DNA of 64,000 bases from Actinosynnema sp. ALI-1.44 (GTDB lineage: Bacteria > Actinomycetota > Actinomycetes > Mycobacteriales > Pseudonocardiaceae): contig NZ_MTQO01000052.1 of NCBI RefSeq assembly GCF_001984155.1, positions 682,001 through 746,000 of the forward strand, written 5' to 3'. Numbering within the stretch: the first letter of the stretch is position 1; each line of letters starts with the position of its first letter. The notes beneath the pieces were generated by a model, which saw only the letters and a program-made list of their open reading frames with translations, ran no database searches and was not told the DNA's origin. Shown here piece by piece: positions 1 to 8,314 of this stretch. Both the position numbers and the translations under genes were made by a program.

Positions 1-1
1 C

Positions 2-2062
2 CACTGGTTCCACTCCGACCTGATCTACCGGTCGTTCCTGACGTTGCTGCTGCTGACCGGCTGCCAGGGCCGCAACGGCGGCGGCTGGGCGCACTACGTC
101 GGCCAGGAGAAGGTCCGCCCGTTCACCGGCTGGTCCACTTTGGCCGGTGCACTGGACTGGGCTCGTCCGCCGCGGCAGATGATCGGCACGGCCTACTGGT
201 ACACGCACACCGACCAGTGGCGTTACGACCGGCTGACCGCGGACACGCTGTCGTGGCCCGGAGCGCCGGGCAAGCTCACCGGCCGGACGGTGTCGGACTG
301 CCTGTCGCAGTCCGCGCGGCTGGGCTGGATGCCGTCGTACCCGACGTTCGACCGCAACCCGCTCGACCTGACCGACGAGGCCGAACAAGCCGGGCTCGAC
401 CCGGCGGAGCACCTGCTGGCCCAGCTGAAGGCAGGCGAGCTCGGGTTCGCCTGTGAGGACCCGGACGCGCCGGAGAACTGGCCGCGGGTGCTCACGGTAT
501 GGCGCGCCAACCTGCTGGGCTCGTCGGCCAAGGGCAACGAGTACTTCCTCAGGCACCTGCTGGGCACCACGTCGTCCATGCGCGCGACCGAGGTCCCGGC
601 GGACGAACGGCCGAAGTCCGTGCGGTGGCGCGACGAGGCGCCCGAGGGCAAGCTGGACATGTTGCTGGCTCTGGATTTCCGGATGACCAGCACGACGTTG
701 TTCGCGGACGTCACGCTGCCCGCGGCGACCTGGTACGAGAAGCACGACCTGTCCAGCACCGACATGCACCCGTTCGTGCACTCGTTCAACGCGGCGGTCG
801 ACCCGCCGTGGCAGGCGCGGACGGACTTCGACGCGTTCCACGCCATCGCCGAGCGGCTGAGCGAACTCGCCGAGGACCACCTGGGAACCAGGCGGGATCT
901 GGTGGTCACGGCGTTGCAGCACGACACACCGGGCGAAGTCGCCCAGCCCGGTGGTGTGGTGCGGGACTGGCGCGACGAGGACGACGACCCCGTGCCGGGC
1001 AGGACGTTCCCGATCCTCACGGTCGTGGAACGGGACTACACCGCGATCGCCGCGAAACTCGCCGCGCTCGGCCCATTGCTGGACAAGCTCGGCACCACCG
1101 CCAAGGGGATCAACGTCGAGGTCGCGCCGGAACTGGCCTGGCTCGGTGCGGCCAACGGCCTGGCCACCGGCGGCGCCGCGATCGGCCGTCCGCTGCTGGA
1201 CACCGACCGCAAGGCCGCGGACGCCGTGCTGGCCCTGTCCGGGACCACCAACGGACGGGTCTCGGAGGAGGGCTTCCGCGTGCTGGAGGAGCGCGTCGGC
1301 CGTCCACTTCGGCATCTGGTCAGCCATCACCAGGCCCACCGGGTCACGTTCGAGGACACGCGGTCGCGTCCCGCGCCGGTGGTGACCAGTCCGGAGTGGT
1401 CGGGCGACGAGTCCGGCGGCCGTCGGTACGCGCCGTTCACCATCAACGTCGAGCAGCTCAAACCGTGGCACACGCTCACCGGGCGGCAGCACTTCTTCCT
1501 CGACCACGACTGGGTCGCGGAGATCGGCGAGCACCTGCCGGTCTACCGGCCGCCGCTGGACCTGCACCGGCTGTTCGGGGAGCCGAGGCTCGGCCCGAAC
1601 GGCCCGGAGGTGACGGTGCGGTACCTCACGCCGCACTCGAAGTGGTCGATCCACTCGGAATACCAGGACAACCTGCTGATGCTGACGTTGTCGCGCGGCG
1701 GCCCGACGTTCTGGATCAGCCCGGCCGACGCCGAGGCGATCGGCGTGTCGGACAACGACTGGGTCGAAGCGGTCAACCGCAACGGCGTCGTCGTCGCCAG
1801 AGCCGTTGTCTCACACCGGATGCCCACCGGCACGGTCTTCATGTACCACGCGCAGGAACGCACGGTGAACGTCCCCAAGACCGAGACCACCGGCAAACGC
1901 GGCGGTATCCACAACTCGCTGACCAGGCTCCAGATCAAGCCGACGCACCTGATCGGCGGCTACGGCCAGCTCAGCTTCGCGCTCAACTACTACGGCCCCA
2001 CCGGCAACCAGCGTGACGAGGTCACCGTGCTGCGTCGCCGCAGCCAGGAGGTGACCTACTGA
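2..2062 (+). CDS. narG: Respiratory nitrate reductase alpha subunit, C-terminal part
   Basis: Catalytic molybdopterin subunit of membrane-bound nitrate reductase, which reduces nitrate to nitrite with quinol electrons on the cytoplasmic side. The frame is open from base 2, so the gene enters from outside; about 686 residues of an expected ~1,230 are present. Visible family features include HWFHSDLIYRSFLTLLLLTG, GCQGRNGGGWAHYVGQEK, the ADVTLPAATWYEKHD segment and a C-terminal molydopterin-dinucleotide-binding region ending in a stretch on the NRNGVVVARAVVSHRMPTG pattern. It is followed by narH, narJ and narI in the standard order, with a stop/start overlap (TGATG) into narH. The TTG at 44 is internal, not the start. 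The N-terminal Fe-S and Moco ligands lie outside the window, so activity cannot be judged here. Confidence 0.95.
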   Translation, partial: HWFHSDLIYRSFLTLLLLTGCQGRNGGGWAHYVGQEKVRPFTGWSTLAGALDWARPPRQMIGTAYWYTHTDQWRYDRLTADTLSWPGAPGKLTGRTVSDCLSQSARLGWMPSYPTFDRNPLDLTDEAEQAGLDPAEHLLAQLKAGELGFACEDPDAPENWPRVLTVWRANLLGSSAKGNEYFLRHLLGTTSSMRATEVPADERPKSVRWRDEAPEGKLDMLLALDFRMTSTTLFADVTLPAATWYEKHDLSSTDMHPFVHSFNAAVDPPWQARTDFDAFHAIAERLSELAEDHLGTRRDLVVTALQHDTPGEVAQPGGVVRDWRDEDDDPVPGRTFPILTVVERDYTAIAAKLAALGPLLDKLGTTAKGINVEVAPELAWLGAANGLATGGAAIGRPLLDTDRKAADAVLALSGTTNGRVSEEGFRVLEERVGRPLRHLVSHHQAHRVTFEDTRSRPAPVVTSPEWSGDESGGRRYAPFTINVEQLKPWHTLTGRQHFFLDHDWVAEIGEHLPVYRPPLDLHRLFGEPRLGPNGPEVTVRYLTPHSKWSIHSEYQDNLLMLTLSRGGPTFWISPADAEAIGVSDNDWVEAVNRNGVVVARAVVSHRMPTGTVFMYHAQERTVNVPKTETTGKRGGIHNSLTRLQIKPTHLIGGYGQLSFALNYYGPTGNQRDEVTVLRRRSQEVTY

Positions 2063-3642
2063 TGAGACCAATGGCACAGCTGGCCATGGTGATGAACCTG
2101 GACAAGTGCATCGGCTGCCACACCTGTTCGGTCACGTGCAAGCAGACGTGGACCAACCGCGGCGGTGTGGAGTACGTCTGGTTCAACAACGTGGAAACCA
2201 AGCCAGGACAGGGATATCCACGCCGCTACGAGGACCAGGAGCAATGGCACGGCGGTTGGAAGCTCGGCCGCAACGGACGGCTGCAACTCGCCGCGGGCAG
2301 CCGGATCAAACGCATGCTTTCCTTGTTCGCCAACCCGAATCTGCCCGCCATCGAGGACTACTACGAGCCGTGGACCTACGACTACCGCAACCTCACCGAC
2401 GCGCCGCTGGGTGACGACACACCCACCGCACGACCGGTGTCCGCGGTGACGGGCGCGCCCACTTCCGTGCGCTGGGGCCCGAACTGGGAGGACAGTCTCG
2501 GTGGCGCGCCGGAACACGCTGCCACCGACCCCGTCGCGGAGGGCATGCGCGCCCGGTTGGGCAAGAGCATCCAACTGGAGTACGAGCAGGCGTTCATGTT
2601 CTACCTGCCGCGCATCTGCGAGCACTGCCTCAACCCGAGCTGCGTCGCTTCCTGCCCGTCCGGCGCGATGTACAAGCGGGCCGAGGACGGGATCGTGCTG
2701 GTCGACCAGGACCGGTGCCGCGGCTGGCGGATGTGCGTCAGCGGCTGCCCGTACAAGAAGGTCTACTTCAACCACAAGACCGGCAAGGCCGAGAAGTGCA
2801 CCTTCTGCTACCCCAGGCTGGAGATCGGCCAGCCGACGATCTGCGCGGAGACGTGCGTCGGCAGGCTGCGCTACATCGGCGTCATGCTCTACGACGCGGA
2901 CGCCGTCGGCCGGGCGGCGAGCGTCAAGGACGACAAGAAGCTCTACCCGGCGCAGATGGAGGTGTTCCTCGACCCGCACGACCCCGAGGTGGTCACGGCC
3001 GCGCGACGCGCCGGGATCCCGCACGACTGGATCACCGCCGCGCAGCGCTCCCCGGTGTACTCGCTGATCGCCGAGCACCGCGTGGCGCTGCCGCTGCACC
3101 CGGAATACCGGACCATGCCGATGGTCTGGTACATCCCGCCGCTGTCGCCGGTGGTGGAAGCCGTGTCCAGCACCGGGTTCGACGGCGAGCGGGCCGGGAA
3201 CCTGTTCGGCGCCATCGACGCGCTGCGGATCCCGGTCGACTACCTCGCCGGGCTGTTCACCGCGGGCGACCCGGACCCGGTGCGGGACGTGCTGCGGCGG
3301 CTCGCGGCGATGCGGTCGCACATGCGGTCGATCAACCTCGGTGAACCGCCGGACCGGTACGTGCCCAAGAGCGTTGGGATGACCGCCGAGCAGATCGAGT
3401 CCATGTACCGGCTGCTGGCCGTGGCCAAGTACGCCGACAGGTACGTCATCCCGACCGCGGGGATCAGCCGTGCGCACGAACTGGAGTCCATCGGCACGAC
3501 GTGCAGCCTGGACACCGACGGCGGTCCCGGCATGGGCGGCGCCAGCACCAACGGGCACGGCAACGGGCAGACAGACCTGTTCACGTGGCGGGACGGGGAA
3601 CGCCCGGAGGGCATGTTCCCCAGTTTGGGGCGGAAGCGATGA
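2062..3642 (+). CDS. narH: Respiratory nitrate reductase beta (iron-sulfur) subunit
   Basis: Electron-transfer subunit (526 aa) linking the NarI hemes to NarG through four Fe-S clusters. The first cysteine group is CIGCHTCSVTC (C16, C19, C22, C26). Later groups are CEHCLNPSCVASCP, CRGWRMCVSGCP, CTFCYP and CAETC. In the third group a Trp replaces the second cysteine (CRGW), the known NarH feature that makes a [3Fe-4S] cluster. Length matches the family (about 510-560 aa). The ATG shares one base with the narG stop, and the 3' end overlaps the narJ start, so the operon is translationally coupled. The C-terminus has a Gly/Asn-rich tail of about 25 residues that is probably not structured. Confidence 0.97.
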   Translation: MRPMAQLAMVMNLDKCIGCHTCSVTCKQTWTNRGGVEYVWFNNVETKPGQGYPRRYEDQEQWHGGWKLGRNGRLQLAAGSRIKRMLSLFANPNLPAIEDYYEPWTYDYRNLTDAPLGDDTPTARPVSAVTGAPTSVRWGPNWEDSLGGAPEHAATDPVAEGMRARLGKSIQLEYEQAFMFYLPRICEHCLNPSCVASCPSGAMYKRAEDGIVLVDQDRCRGWRMCVSGCPYKKVYFNHKTGKAEKCTFCYPRLEIGQPTICAETCVGRLRYIGVMLYDADAVGRAASVKDDKKLYPAQMEVFLDPHDPEVVTAARRAGIPHDWITAAQRSPVYSLIAEHRVALPLHPEYRTMPMVWYIPPLSPVVEAVSSTGFDGERAGNLFGAIDALRIPVDYLAGLFTAGDPDPVRDVLRRLAAMRSHMRSINLGEPPDRYVPKSVGMTAEQIESMYRLLAVAKYADRYVIPTAGISRAHELESIGTTCSLDTDGGPGMGGASTNGHGNGQTDLFTWRDGERPEGMFPSLGRKR

Positions 3643-4250
3643 GCCGCGCGGTCAACGTGCTGCAGCAGGTCGCGTCGCACTGCCTGCACTACCCCGATGA
3701 GCAGCTGTACCAACGGATCCCGCTACTGCGCCGGTGCGTGGCCGAGATCGGGGCCAAGCACGCGGGCGGGATCGCGTCGGTGCTCGACCACTTCGAGCGG
3801 ACGTCCCCGGTCGACGCGGCCCGGCACTACGTCGACGTGTTCGACACCAAACCGGGCCGCTGCCTGTACATGACCTGGTACACCGACGGGGACACGCGCC
3901 GACGCGGCGGTTCGCTCGCCGCCATGAAGAGCACCTACCGGCAGCACGGTTTCCGGCTCGCCGACGGTGAACTGCCGGACTACCTGCCCATCCTGCTCGA
4001 GTTCGCCGCGCTCACCGGCGAGCCGGGCCGCCAGGCGCTCGCCCGGTTCCGGCAAGGCCTGGATCTGTTGCACACCAAGCTGTCCAAGATCGACACGCCG
4101 TACACGGCGGTGGTCGGCGCGGTGATCGCCACCGTCCCCCACGCCGTGGACGTCCTGCCTGCCGATCCGATGCCGCGCGCGGAACAGGTCGGGCTCGAAC
4201 CGGTGCTGCTGGGCTACCCGACCACGCGGCCGCTGGAGGCGACCCGATGA
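3639..4250 (+). CDS. narJ: Nitrate reductase assembly chaperone
   Basis: NarJ is a cytoplasmic system-specific chaperone (TorD/DmsD fold) that binds apo-NarG and is needed for molybdenum cofactor insertion; it is not part of the final enzyme. The 203-residue protein begins MSRAVNVLQQVASHCLHYP and contains the family pattern YVDVFDTKPGRCLYMTWY and DGELPDYLPILLEF. I chose the ATG at 3639 because it overlaps the narH stop (ATGA). The frame stays open much further upstream, but that part lies inside narH. The 3' end overlaps narI by four bases. Confidence 0.94.
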   Translation: MSRAVNVLQQVASHCLHYPDEQLYQRIPLLRRCVAEIGAKHAGGIASVLDHFERTSPVDAARHYVDVFDTKPGRCLYMTWYTDGDTRRRGGSLAAMKSTYRQHGFRLADGELPDYLPILLEFAALTGEPGRQALARFRQGLDLLHTKLSKIDTPYTAVVGAVIATVPHAVDVLPADPMPRAEQVGLEPVLLGYPTTRPLEATR

Positions 4251-4978
4251 CCAGTCCGATCGACCTGTTGCTGTGGACTGTGCTGCCGTACCTGACGATC
4301 GTGGTGTTCGTCGGCGGCACGGTGTGGCGCTTCAAGTACGACCAGTTCGGCTGGACCACGCGCAGTTCCCAGCTGCACGAGTCGAGGCTGCTGAGGATCG
4401 GCGGGCCGCTGTTCCACCTCGGCCTGTTCATGGTGATCGGCGGGCACGTCGCCGGTCTGCTCATCCCGAAGTCGCTGACCGAATGGCTCGGTATCCACAA
4501 CGAGCTGTACCACCTCGTGTCCTTGGTCGCGGGCACCATCGCGGGCCTGGCCACCGTGGTCGGCCTGGCCGTCCTGGTGTACCGGAGGTGGAGCGTCCCG
4601 GCAGTCCGCAAGGCGACGTCGAACAACGACAAGCTGACCTACACCGTGCTCGGGGCGACGATCCTGCTCGGCATGTTCGTCACCGTGGTCGTCAACGGCG
4701 TACAGGGCGGATACGACTACCGGGTGAGCATCGCGCCGTGGTTCCGCGGAATCCTGATGCTGCAACCGGATTCGTCGCTGATCGCCGACGCGCCGCTGAT
4801 GTACCGGGCGCACGCGCTGTTCGGCATGGCATTGTTCCTGCTCTGGCCGTTCAGCAGGCTGGTGCACGCCTTCAGCGCGCCCGTCCGGTACCTGATCCGG
4901 CCGTACGTGGTCTACCGCAGCCGCGGCGAGACACTGGCCACCCGCTCGGCGGCGCGTCGCGGCTGGGACCAGCCTTGA
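4247..4978 (+). CDS. narI: Nitrate reductase gamma (cytochrome b) subunit
   Basis: Membrane diheme cytochrome b that oxidises quinol and anchors NarGH. The 243-residue protein has five predicted membrane segments. Four histidines, H57 and H67 (FHLGL, GGHVAG) and H189 and H207 (RAHALFG, RLVHAF), have the spacing of the known NarI heme ligands (56, 66, 187, 205 in E. coli), so both hemes should bind. The start ATG overlaps the narJ stop (ATGA). The stop codon overlaps a TTG start for the HPP-family gene, tying that gene to the operon. Confidence 0.96.
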   Translation: MTSPIDLLLWTVLPYLTIVVFVGGTVWRFKYDQFGWTTRSSQLHESRLLRIGGPLFHLGLFMVIGGHVAGLLIPKSLTEWLGIHNELYHLVSLVAGTIAGLATVVGLAVLVYRRWSVPAVRKATSNNDKLTYTVLGATILLGMFVTVVVNGVQGGYDYRVSIAPWFRGILMLQPDSSLIADAPLMYRAHALFGMALFLLWPFSRLVHAFSAPVRYLIRPYVVYRSRGETLATRSAARRGWDQP

Positions 4979-5535
4979 CACTCTCAGCCACGCCGGACAC
5001 GGAGGGAAATCGGAAGCCCGGGGGGATCCGGGCACGCCACGGCAAGGCCCTGTACGCCACGGTCGGCGCCCTCGTCACGATGGCGCTGATCGGGGCGGAG
5101 GCGGTCGTCACGGACCAGCCGTTGCTGTTCCCGTCGCTCGGTCCCACCGCGTTCCTGCTGTTCACCCGTCCCACGCACGCGACCGCGAGCCCCCGCAACA
5201 CGCTGCTCGGCCACCTGATCGGTGTGCTGGCCGGGGTGATCGGGCTGGTGGCGTTCGGCCAATGGCACGGCGGGCCGTCGATCACGCACATGACGTTCGC
5301 CAGTGCCGGGGCGGCGGCGTTGGCACTGGCGCTGACGTGCGGGGCGATGACGTTGCTCGGCCTGCCGCACCCACCCGCGGGCGCGACGACCCTGATCATC
5401 TCCCTCGGCGTGCTGCACACGCCGTTGCAGCTCGTGCTGATCATGTGCAGCGTGGTCGTGCTCACCGTGCTGGGTGGCGTGATCAACAGGCTGACGGGTA
5501 CGCGATATCCGCTCTGGCGTGCCAGGGAGGGCTGA
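4975..5535 (+). CDS. HPP-family integral membrane protein, possible nitrite transporter
   Basis: A 186-residue hydrophobic protein with four or five membrane segments. It has the family hallmarks SLGPTAFLLF and the name-giving HPP in LPHPPAGATTL. HPP proteins from a plant chloroplast and a cyanobacterium have been reported to transport nitrite. Placement directly after narGHJI, with the TTG start overlapping the narI stop (TTGA), makes nitrite or nitrate movement a reasonable inference. The start is the least certain part: ATG at 5080 would give a shorter protein lacking the first membrane segment, so I prefer 4975. It ends one base before the convergent gene on the other strand. Confidence 0.8.
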   Translation: MTLSATPDTEGNRKPGGIRARHGKALYATVGALVTMALIGAEAVVTDQPLLFPSLGPTAFLLFTRPTHATASPRNTLLGHLIGVLAGVIGLVAFGQWHGGPSITHMTFASAGAAALALALTCGAMTLLGLPHPPAGATTLIISLGVLHTPLQLVLIMCSVVVLTVLGGVINRLTGTRYPLWRAREG

Positions 5536-5536
5536 G

Positions 5537-6427
5537 CTACCGCAACCCGTTGAGCACGGTGGCGAAGTCGGCCGAGTAGTGGGTGACGACGTCCTCGCCG
5601 ATGACACCGTTCGCGTCACCGTCGAAGTGGGCGACCGGTTCGAGGTAGCCCGCGCCGGAAGGCAGCCAGTACACGTACGGGGTCAGCGGCGCCGGTCCGG
5701 AGGCGTCGGCGTGGAAGCCTGCCGCGAGCCGGGCGATCTCACCCATCGCGTACCGGGCGGCAGCACCGTCGCGCAGGACGTGGAAGATCAGCGTGCCGTG
5801 GTTGGGCATCGCGACGAGCACGCCGTCCGGGTACTCGCGTTCACCCGTGACCGCCTCGACCACCCAGGGCATGACAAGCACAGTCGAACCCACGTACTCC
5901 CCGCCGGTGAGGATGTAGACGTCGTCGCTGACCGCGTACGTCTCGGGCAACTGGCCGCACAGGTTGTCCAGTCCCGCCTGGATCAGCTGGTCGTAGCCGT
6001 ACTGCCGGACCCTGTCGTCGTTGAGGATGGCGACCCGGTCGGGGTGGTCGAGCGCGAGCACCATCAGCAGGCCTGGCGCGATCTCAGGGGCGTAGGTCCA
6101 CCACTCGACCGGGCTGCCCTCGACCGGCCGCAGCCGCGCGTAGATCCGGTCGATCACGTGCTCGACCGGGCCGTCCAGGTCGCTGTCGCCGTTGACCAGC
6201 ACGTCGACCACCCGGTTGAGGCGGTCGTCGACCAGGTCGGCCCACTGCGCCATCGGTACGCCTTCGACCGCGTCGAACACCGGCCCGAGCCCGATCTCCA
6301 GCTCGTGCGGTTCGACGACCTGCACTCTGTCCTCGTGCACGACGACCCGCATACCGATGAACGCCGGGCTGCGCCGGACAAGGTTCATCAACCGATCGTG
6401 CTGGGCCGTCGTCAGGGTGCTCACCAC
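5537..6427 (-). CDS. Conserved-looking hypothetical protein
   Basis: A soluble acidic protein of about 296 residues with no signal peptide or membrane segment that I can see. I do not recognise it securely. The stretch PNHGTLIFHVLRDG near the C-terminus and the overall layout faintly recall DUF1444 (YtpQ-like) proteins, but this is a weak impression. GTG at 6427 or 6424 could be the start. It converges on the HPP gene with almost no gap and diverges from the arginase-family gene across a 78-base spacer that must hold both promoters. Codon use and GC are like the neighbours. Confidence 0.7.
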   Translation of the reverse strand: MVSTLTTAQHDRLMNLVRRSPAFIGMRVVVHEDRVQVVEPHELEIGLGPVFDAVEGVPMAQWADLVDDRLNRVVDVLVNGDSDLDGPVEHVIDRIYARLRPVEGSPVEWWTYAPEIAPGLLMVLALDHPDRVAILNDDRVRQYGYDQLIQAGLDNLCGQLPETYAVSDDVYILTGGEYVGSTVLVMPWVVEAVTGEREYPDGVLVAMPNHGTLIFHVLRDGAAARYAMGEIARLAAGFHADASGPAPLTPYVYWLPSGAGYLEPVAHFDGDANGVIGEDVVTHYSADFATVLNGLR

Positions 6428-6505
6428 GGCAAGCTACAAGATCCACGAGCGCCCCGTGGGAAAACCGGTGATGTCCCGTGGTTTTCCCGGCGTAAGGTCC
6501 GCGCC

Positions 6506-7303
6506 ATGACGACTGTTCTCTGTGTGCCCCAGTGGCAGGGCTCCGCCTCGACCGACGCGCCGAGGCTGGTGGCGGGTGCGAAACGCGCCGCGGCGCTGAT
6601 CGCCGCCGAGTCACTGGTGACGGTGCCGGTGCCGGACACGAGCGGCGACAAGCAGGACGGCGTCCGGGCGCTGGCCACCATCAGGCAGAACCTGGAACTG
6701 ACCCGGGAGGCCCTGGCCGGTGTCGACGGCATGGTGATCACTGTCGGTGGTGACTGCGGTGTGGACCTCGTCCCGATCGCCCGCGCGGGTGCCCGGTACG
6801 GCGAAGCGTTGACCGTGTTGTGGTTCGACGCGCACCCGGACTGCTTCACCGGCGACACCCTGCCGTCCGGCGCGTTCCACGGCATGGTCGTCCGCACCTT
6901 GCTCGGTGACGGTCCCGCGGCCCTCACGCAGAAGCACCTGCTCACGTCACGCCAGATCGTCCTCGCCGGGCTGCGTGCGGGCGAACCGAGCGAGTACGAG
7001 TACATCGAGCGGACCGGCATCCGGAAGGTCGGCGTCGACGACCTGGACAGCGTCCTCGACGGGCTCCGTGGCCCGGTGTACGTGCACATCGACCTGGACG
7101 TGCTCGAACCGGCGCGGTTCGGTTCGGTCTGCTACCCCGAGCCGGACGGGGTGTTGCCCGAGCGATTGATCGACGTGGTTTCCCGTCTCGACAACGTGGT
7201 CGGCGCGGGTATCACCGAACACGCCCCCGCTGACGGTGAACCGCGTGCCGCCGAGGCCGAGGTGATCCGCCAGTTGGGTGCCGTGCTCACCCGCTCGAAG
7301 TAG
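6506..7303 (+). CDS. Arginase/agmatinase-family hydrolase
   Basis: A 265-residue ureohydrolase-fold protein. Metal-site motifs are present in order: GGDCGVD, WFDAHPD, GAFHGM, HIDLDVLEP and a late GAGITEHAP. The usual first ligand His (GGDHS) is Cys here, a change also seen in some family members, so the enzyme may use a different metal arrangement or substrate (arginine, agmatine, formiminoglutamate or another guanidine or amide). I therefore do not give a gene name. ATG at 6506 was chosen because it follows an AAGG-type ribosome site; the open frame upstream overlaps the divergent gene. The regulator at 7313 starts nine bases after the stop, so the two are probably co-transcribed. Confidence 0.85.
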   Translation: MTTVLCVPQWQGSASTDAPRLVAGAKRAAALIAAESLVTVPVPDTSGDKQDGVRALATIRQNLELTREALAGVDGMVITVGGDCGVDLVPIARAGARYGEALTVLWFDAHPDCFTGDTLPSGAFHGMVVRTLLGDGPAALTQKHLLTSRQIVLAGLRAGEPSEYEYIERTGIRKVGVDDLDSVLDGLRGPVYVHIDLDVLEPARFGSVCYPEPDGVLPERLIDVVSRLDNVVGAGITEHAPADGEPRAAEAEVIRQLGAVLTRSK

Positions 7304-7312
7304 GCCAGGCAC

Positions 7313-8278
7313 GTGGGTCGCCGCCGGGTCGCCGTGCCGGTGTTCGCGGGCGGTCCCGTGTTCGACCTCGCCGTGCTGTGTGAGGTGTTCGGCAGGGATC
7401 GGCGCTACCTGACCCCGGACTGGTACGAGGTGGTGCTGTGCCAGGTCACGCCGGGCCAGCACACCTCGGTTCCCGGTCTGCTGGTGGAGACCGGCGAGGG
7501 CCTCGACGCGCTCGCGACAGCGGACCTCGTCGTGGTTCCGCCTCCTGGACCGTCCTTCCGGCCGCCCGGTGCGCTGGTGGCCGCGCTTCGCGCCGCGCAC
7601 CGGCGCGGAGTGCGGATCGCGGCCTTGTGTTCGGGTGTTCTCGTCCTCGCCGCCGCTGACCTGCTCGACGGCCGCGAGGTCACCACTCACCGGGATCACG
7701 TCGACGAACTGCGACGCCGCTACCCGCGAGTCCACGTCAACGGGCAGGCGCTGTTCGTCGACGACGGCGACATCCTCAGCGCGGCGGGAACCGTCGCCAC
7801 GATCGACCTGTGCCTGCACATCATCCGCCAGGACTTCGGGGCGGCGGCCGCCGCGGAAGTCGGCCGCCGCATGGTGGTCGCGCCCCATCGCAATGGCGTC
7901 CAGTCCCACACGCGACACAGCGGGTCCGGCGGTCTGGCACCGGTGCTGGACTGGGCCCGGCAGCGGCTGCACGAACCGCTGACCATCCCGCAGCTCGCCG
8001 GGCGGGCCGCGATGAGCACCCGGTCGTTCGGCCGGCGGTTCGTCAGGGAAATCGGCGTCACGCCGCTGCGGTGGCTCACGCTGCAACGGCTGGCGGACGC
8101 ACGGGCACTGCTGGAAACCACGGCCCTGTCGGTCGACTCCATCGCCACGCGAACCGGGTTCACCACAGGCAAGGCACTGCGCCGGCATTTCCAACGGCAT
8201 CTCGGGGTCACGCCGTCCGACTACCGCCGCGCGTTCCAGGCCACCGACGCCGGGTGGCGAAAAACGGGTGGCGCGTGA
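7313..8278 (+). CDS. GlxA-type transcriptional regulator (DJ-1/PfpI domain plus AraC HTH)
   Basis: A 321-residue two-domain regulator. Residues about 5-170 form a class I glutamine amidotransferase-like (DJ-1/PfpI) domain, with the nucleophile-elbow cysteine in ALCSGVLVLAAADLLDGR. Residues about 210-310 form an AraC-type double helix-turn-helix (PLTIPQLAGRAAMSTRSFGRRF and the second-helix pattern IATRTGFTTGKALRRHFQRHLGVTP). Family members often control amine or amino-acid catabolism. Its place between an arginase-family hydrolase and a PLP decarboxylase suggests it regulates one or both; this is inference. The start codon is GTG, nine bases after the preceding stop. Confidence 0.9.
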   Translation: MGRRRVAVPVFAGGPVFDLAVLCEVFGRDRRYLTPDWYEVVLCQVTPGQHTSVPGLLVETGEGLDALATADLVVVPPPGPSFRPPGALVAALRAAHRRGVRIAALCSGVLVLAAADLLDGREVTTHRDHVDELRRRYPRVHVNGQALFVDDGDILSAAGTVATIDLCLHIIRQDFGAAAAAEVGRRMVVAPHRNGVQSHTRHSGSGGLAPVLDWARQRLHEPLTIPQLAGRAAMSTRSFGRRFVREIGVTPLRWLTLQRLADARALLETTALSVDSIATRTGFTTGKALRRHFQRHLGVTPSDYRRAFQATDAGWRKTGGA

Positions 8279-8314
8279 CGTTCTCGGGCCTGTCCGCTCG
8301 CCGCGTGCGCGTCG

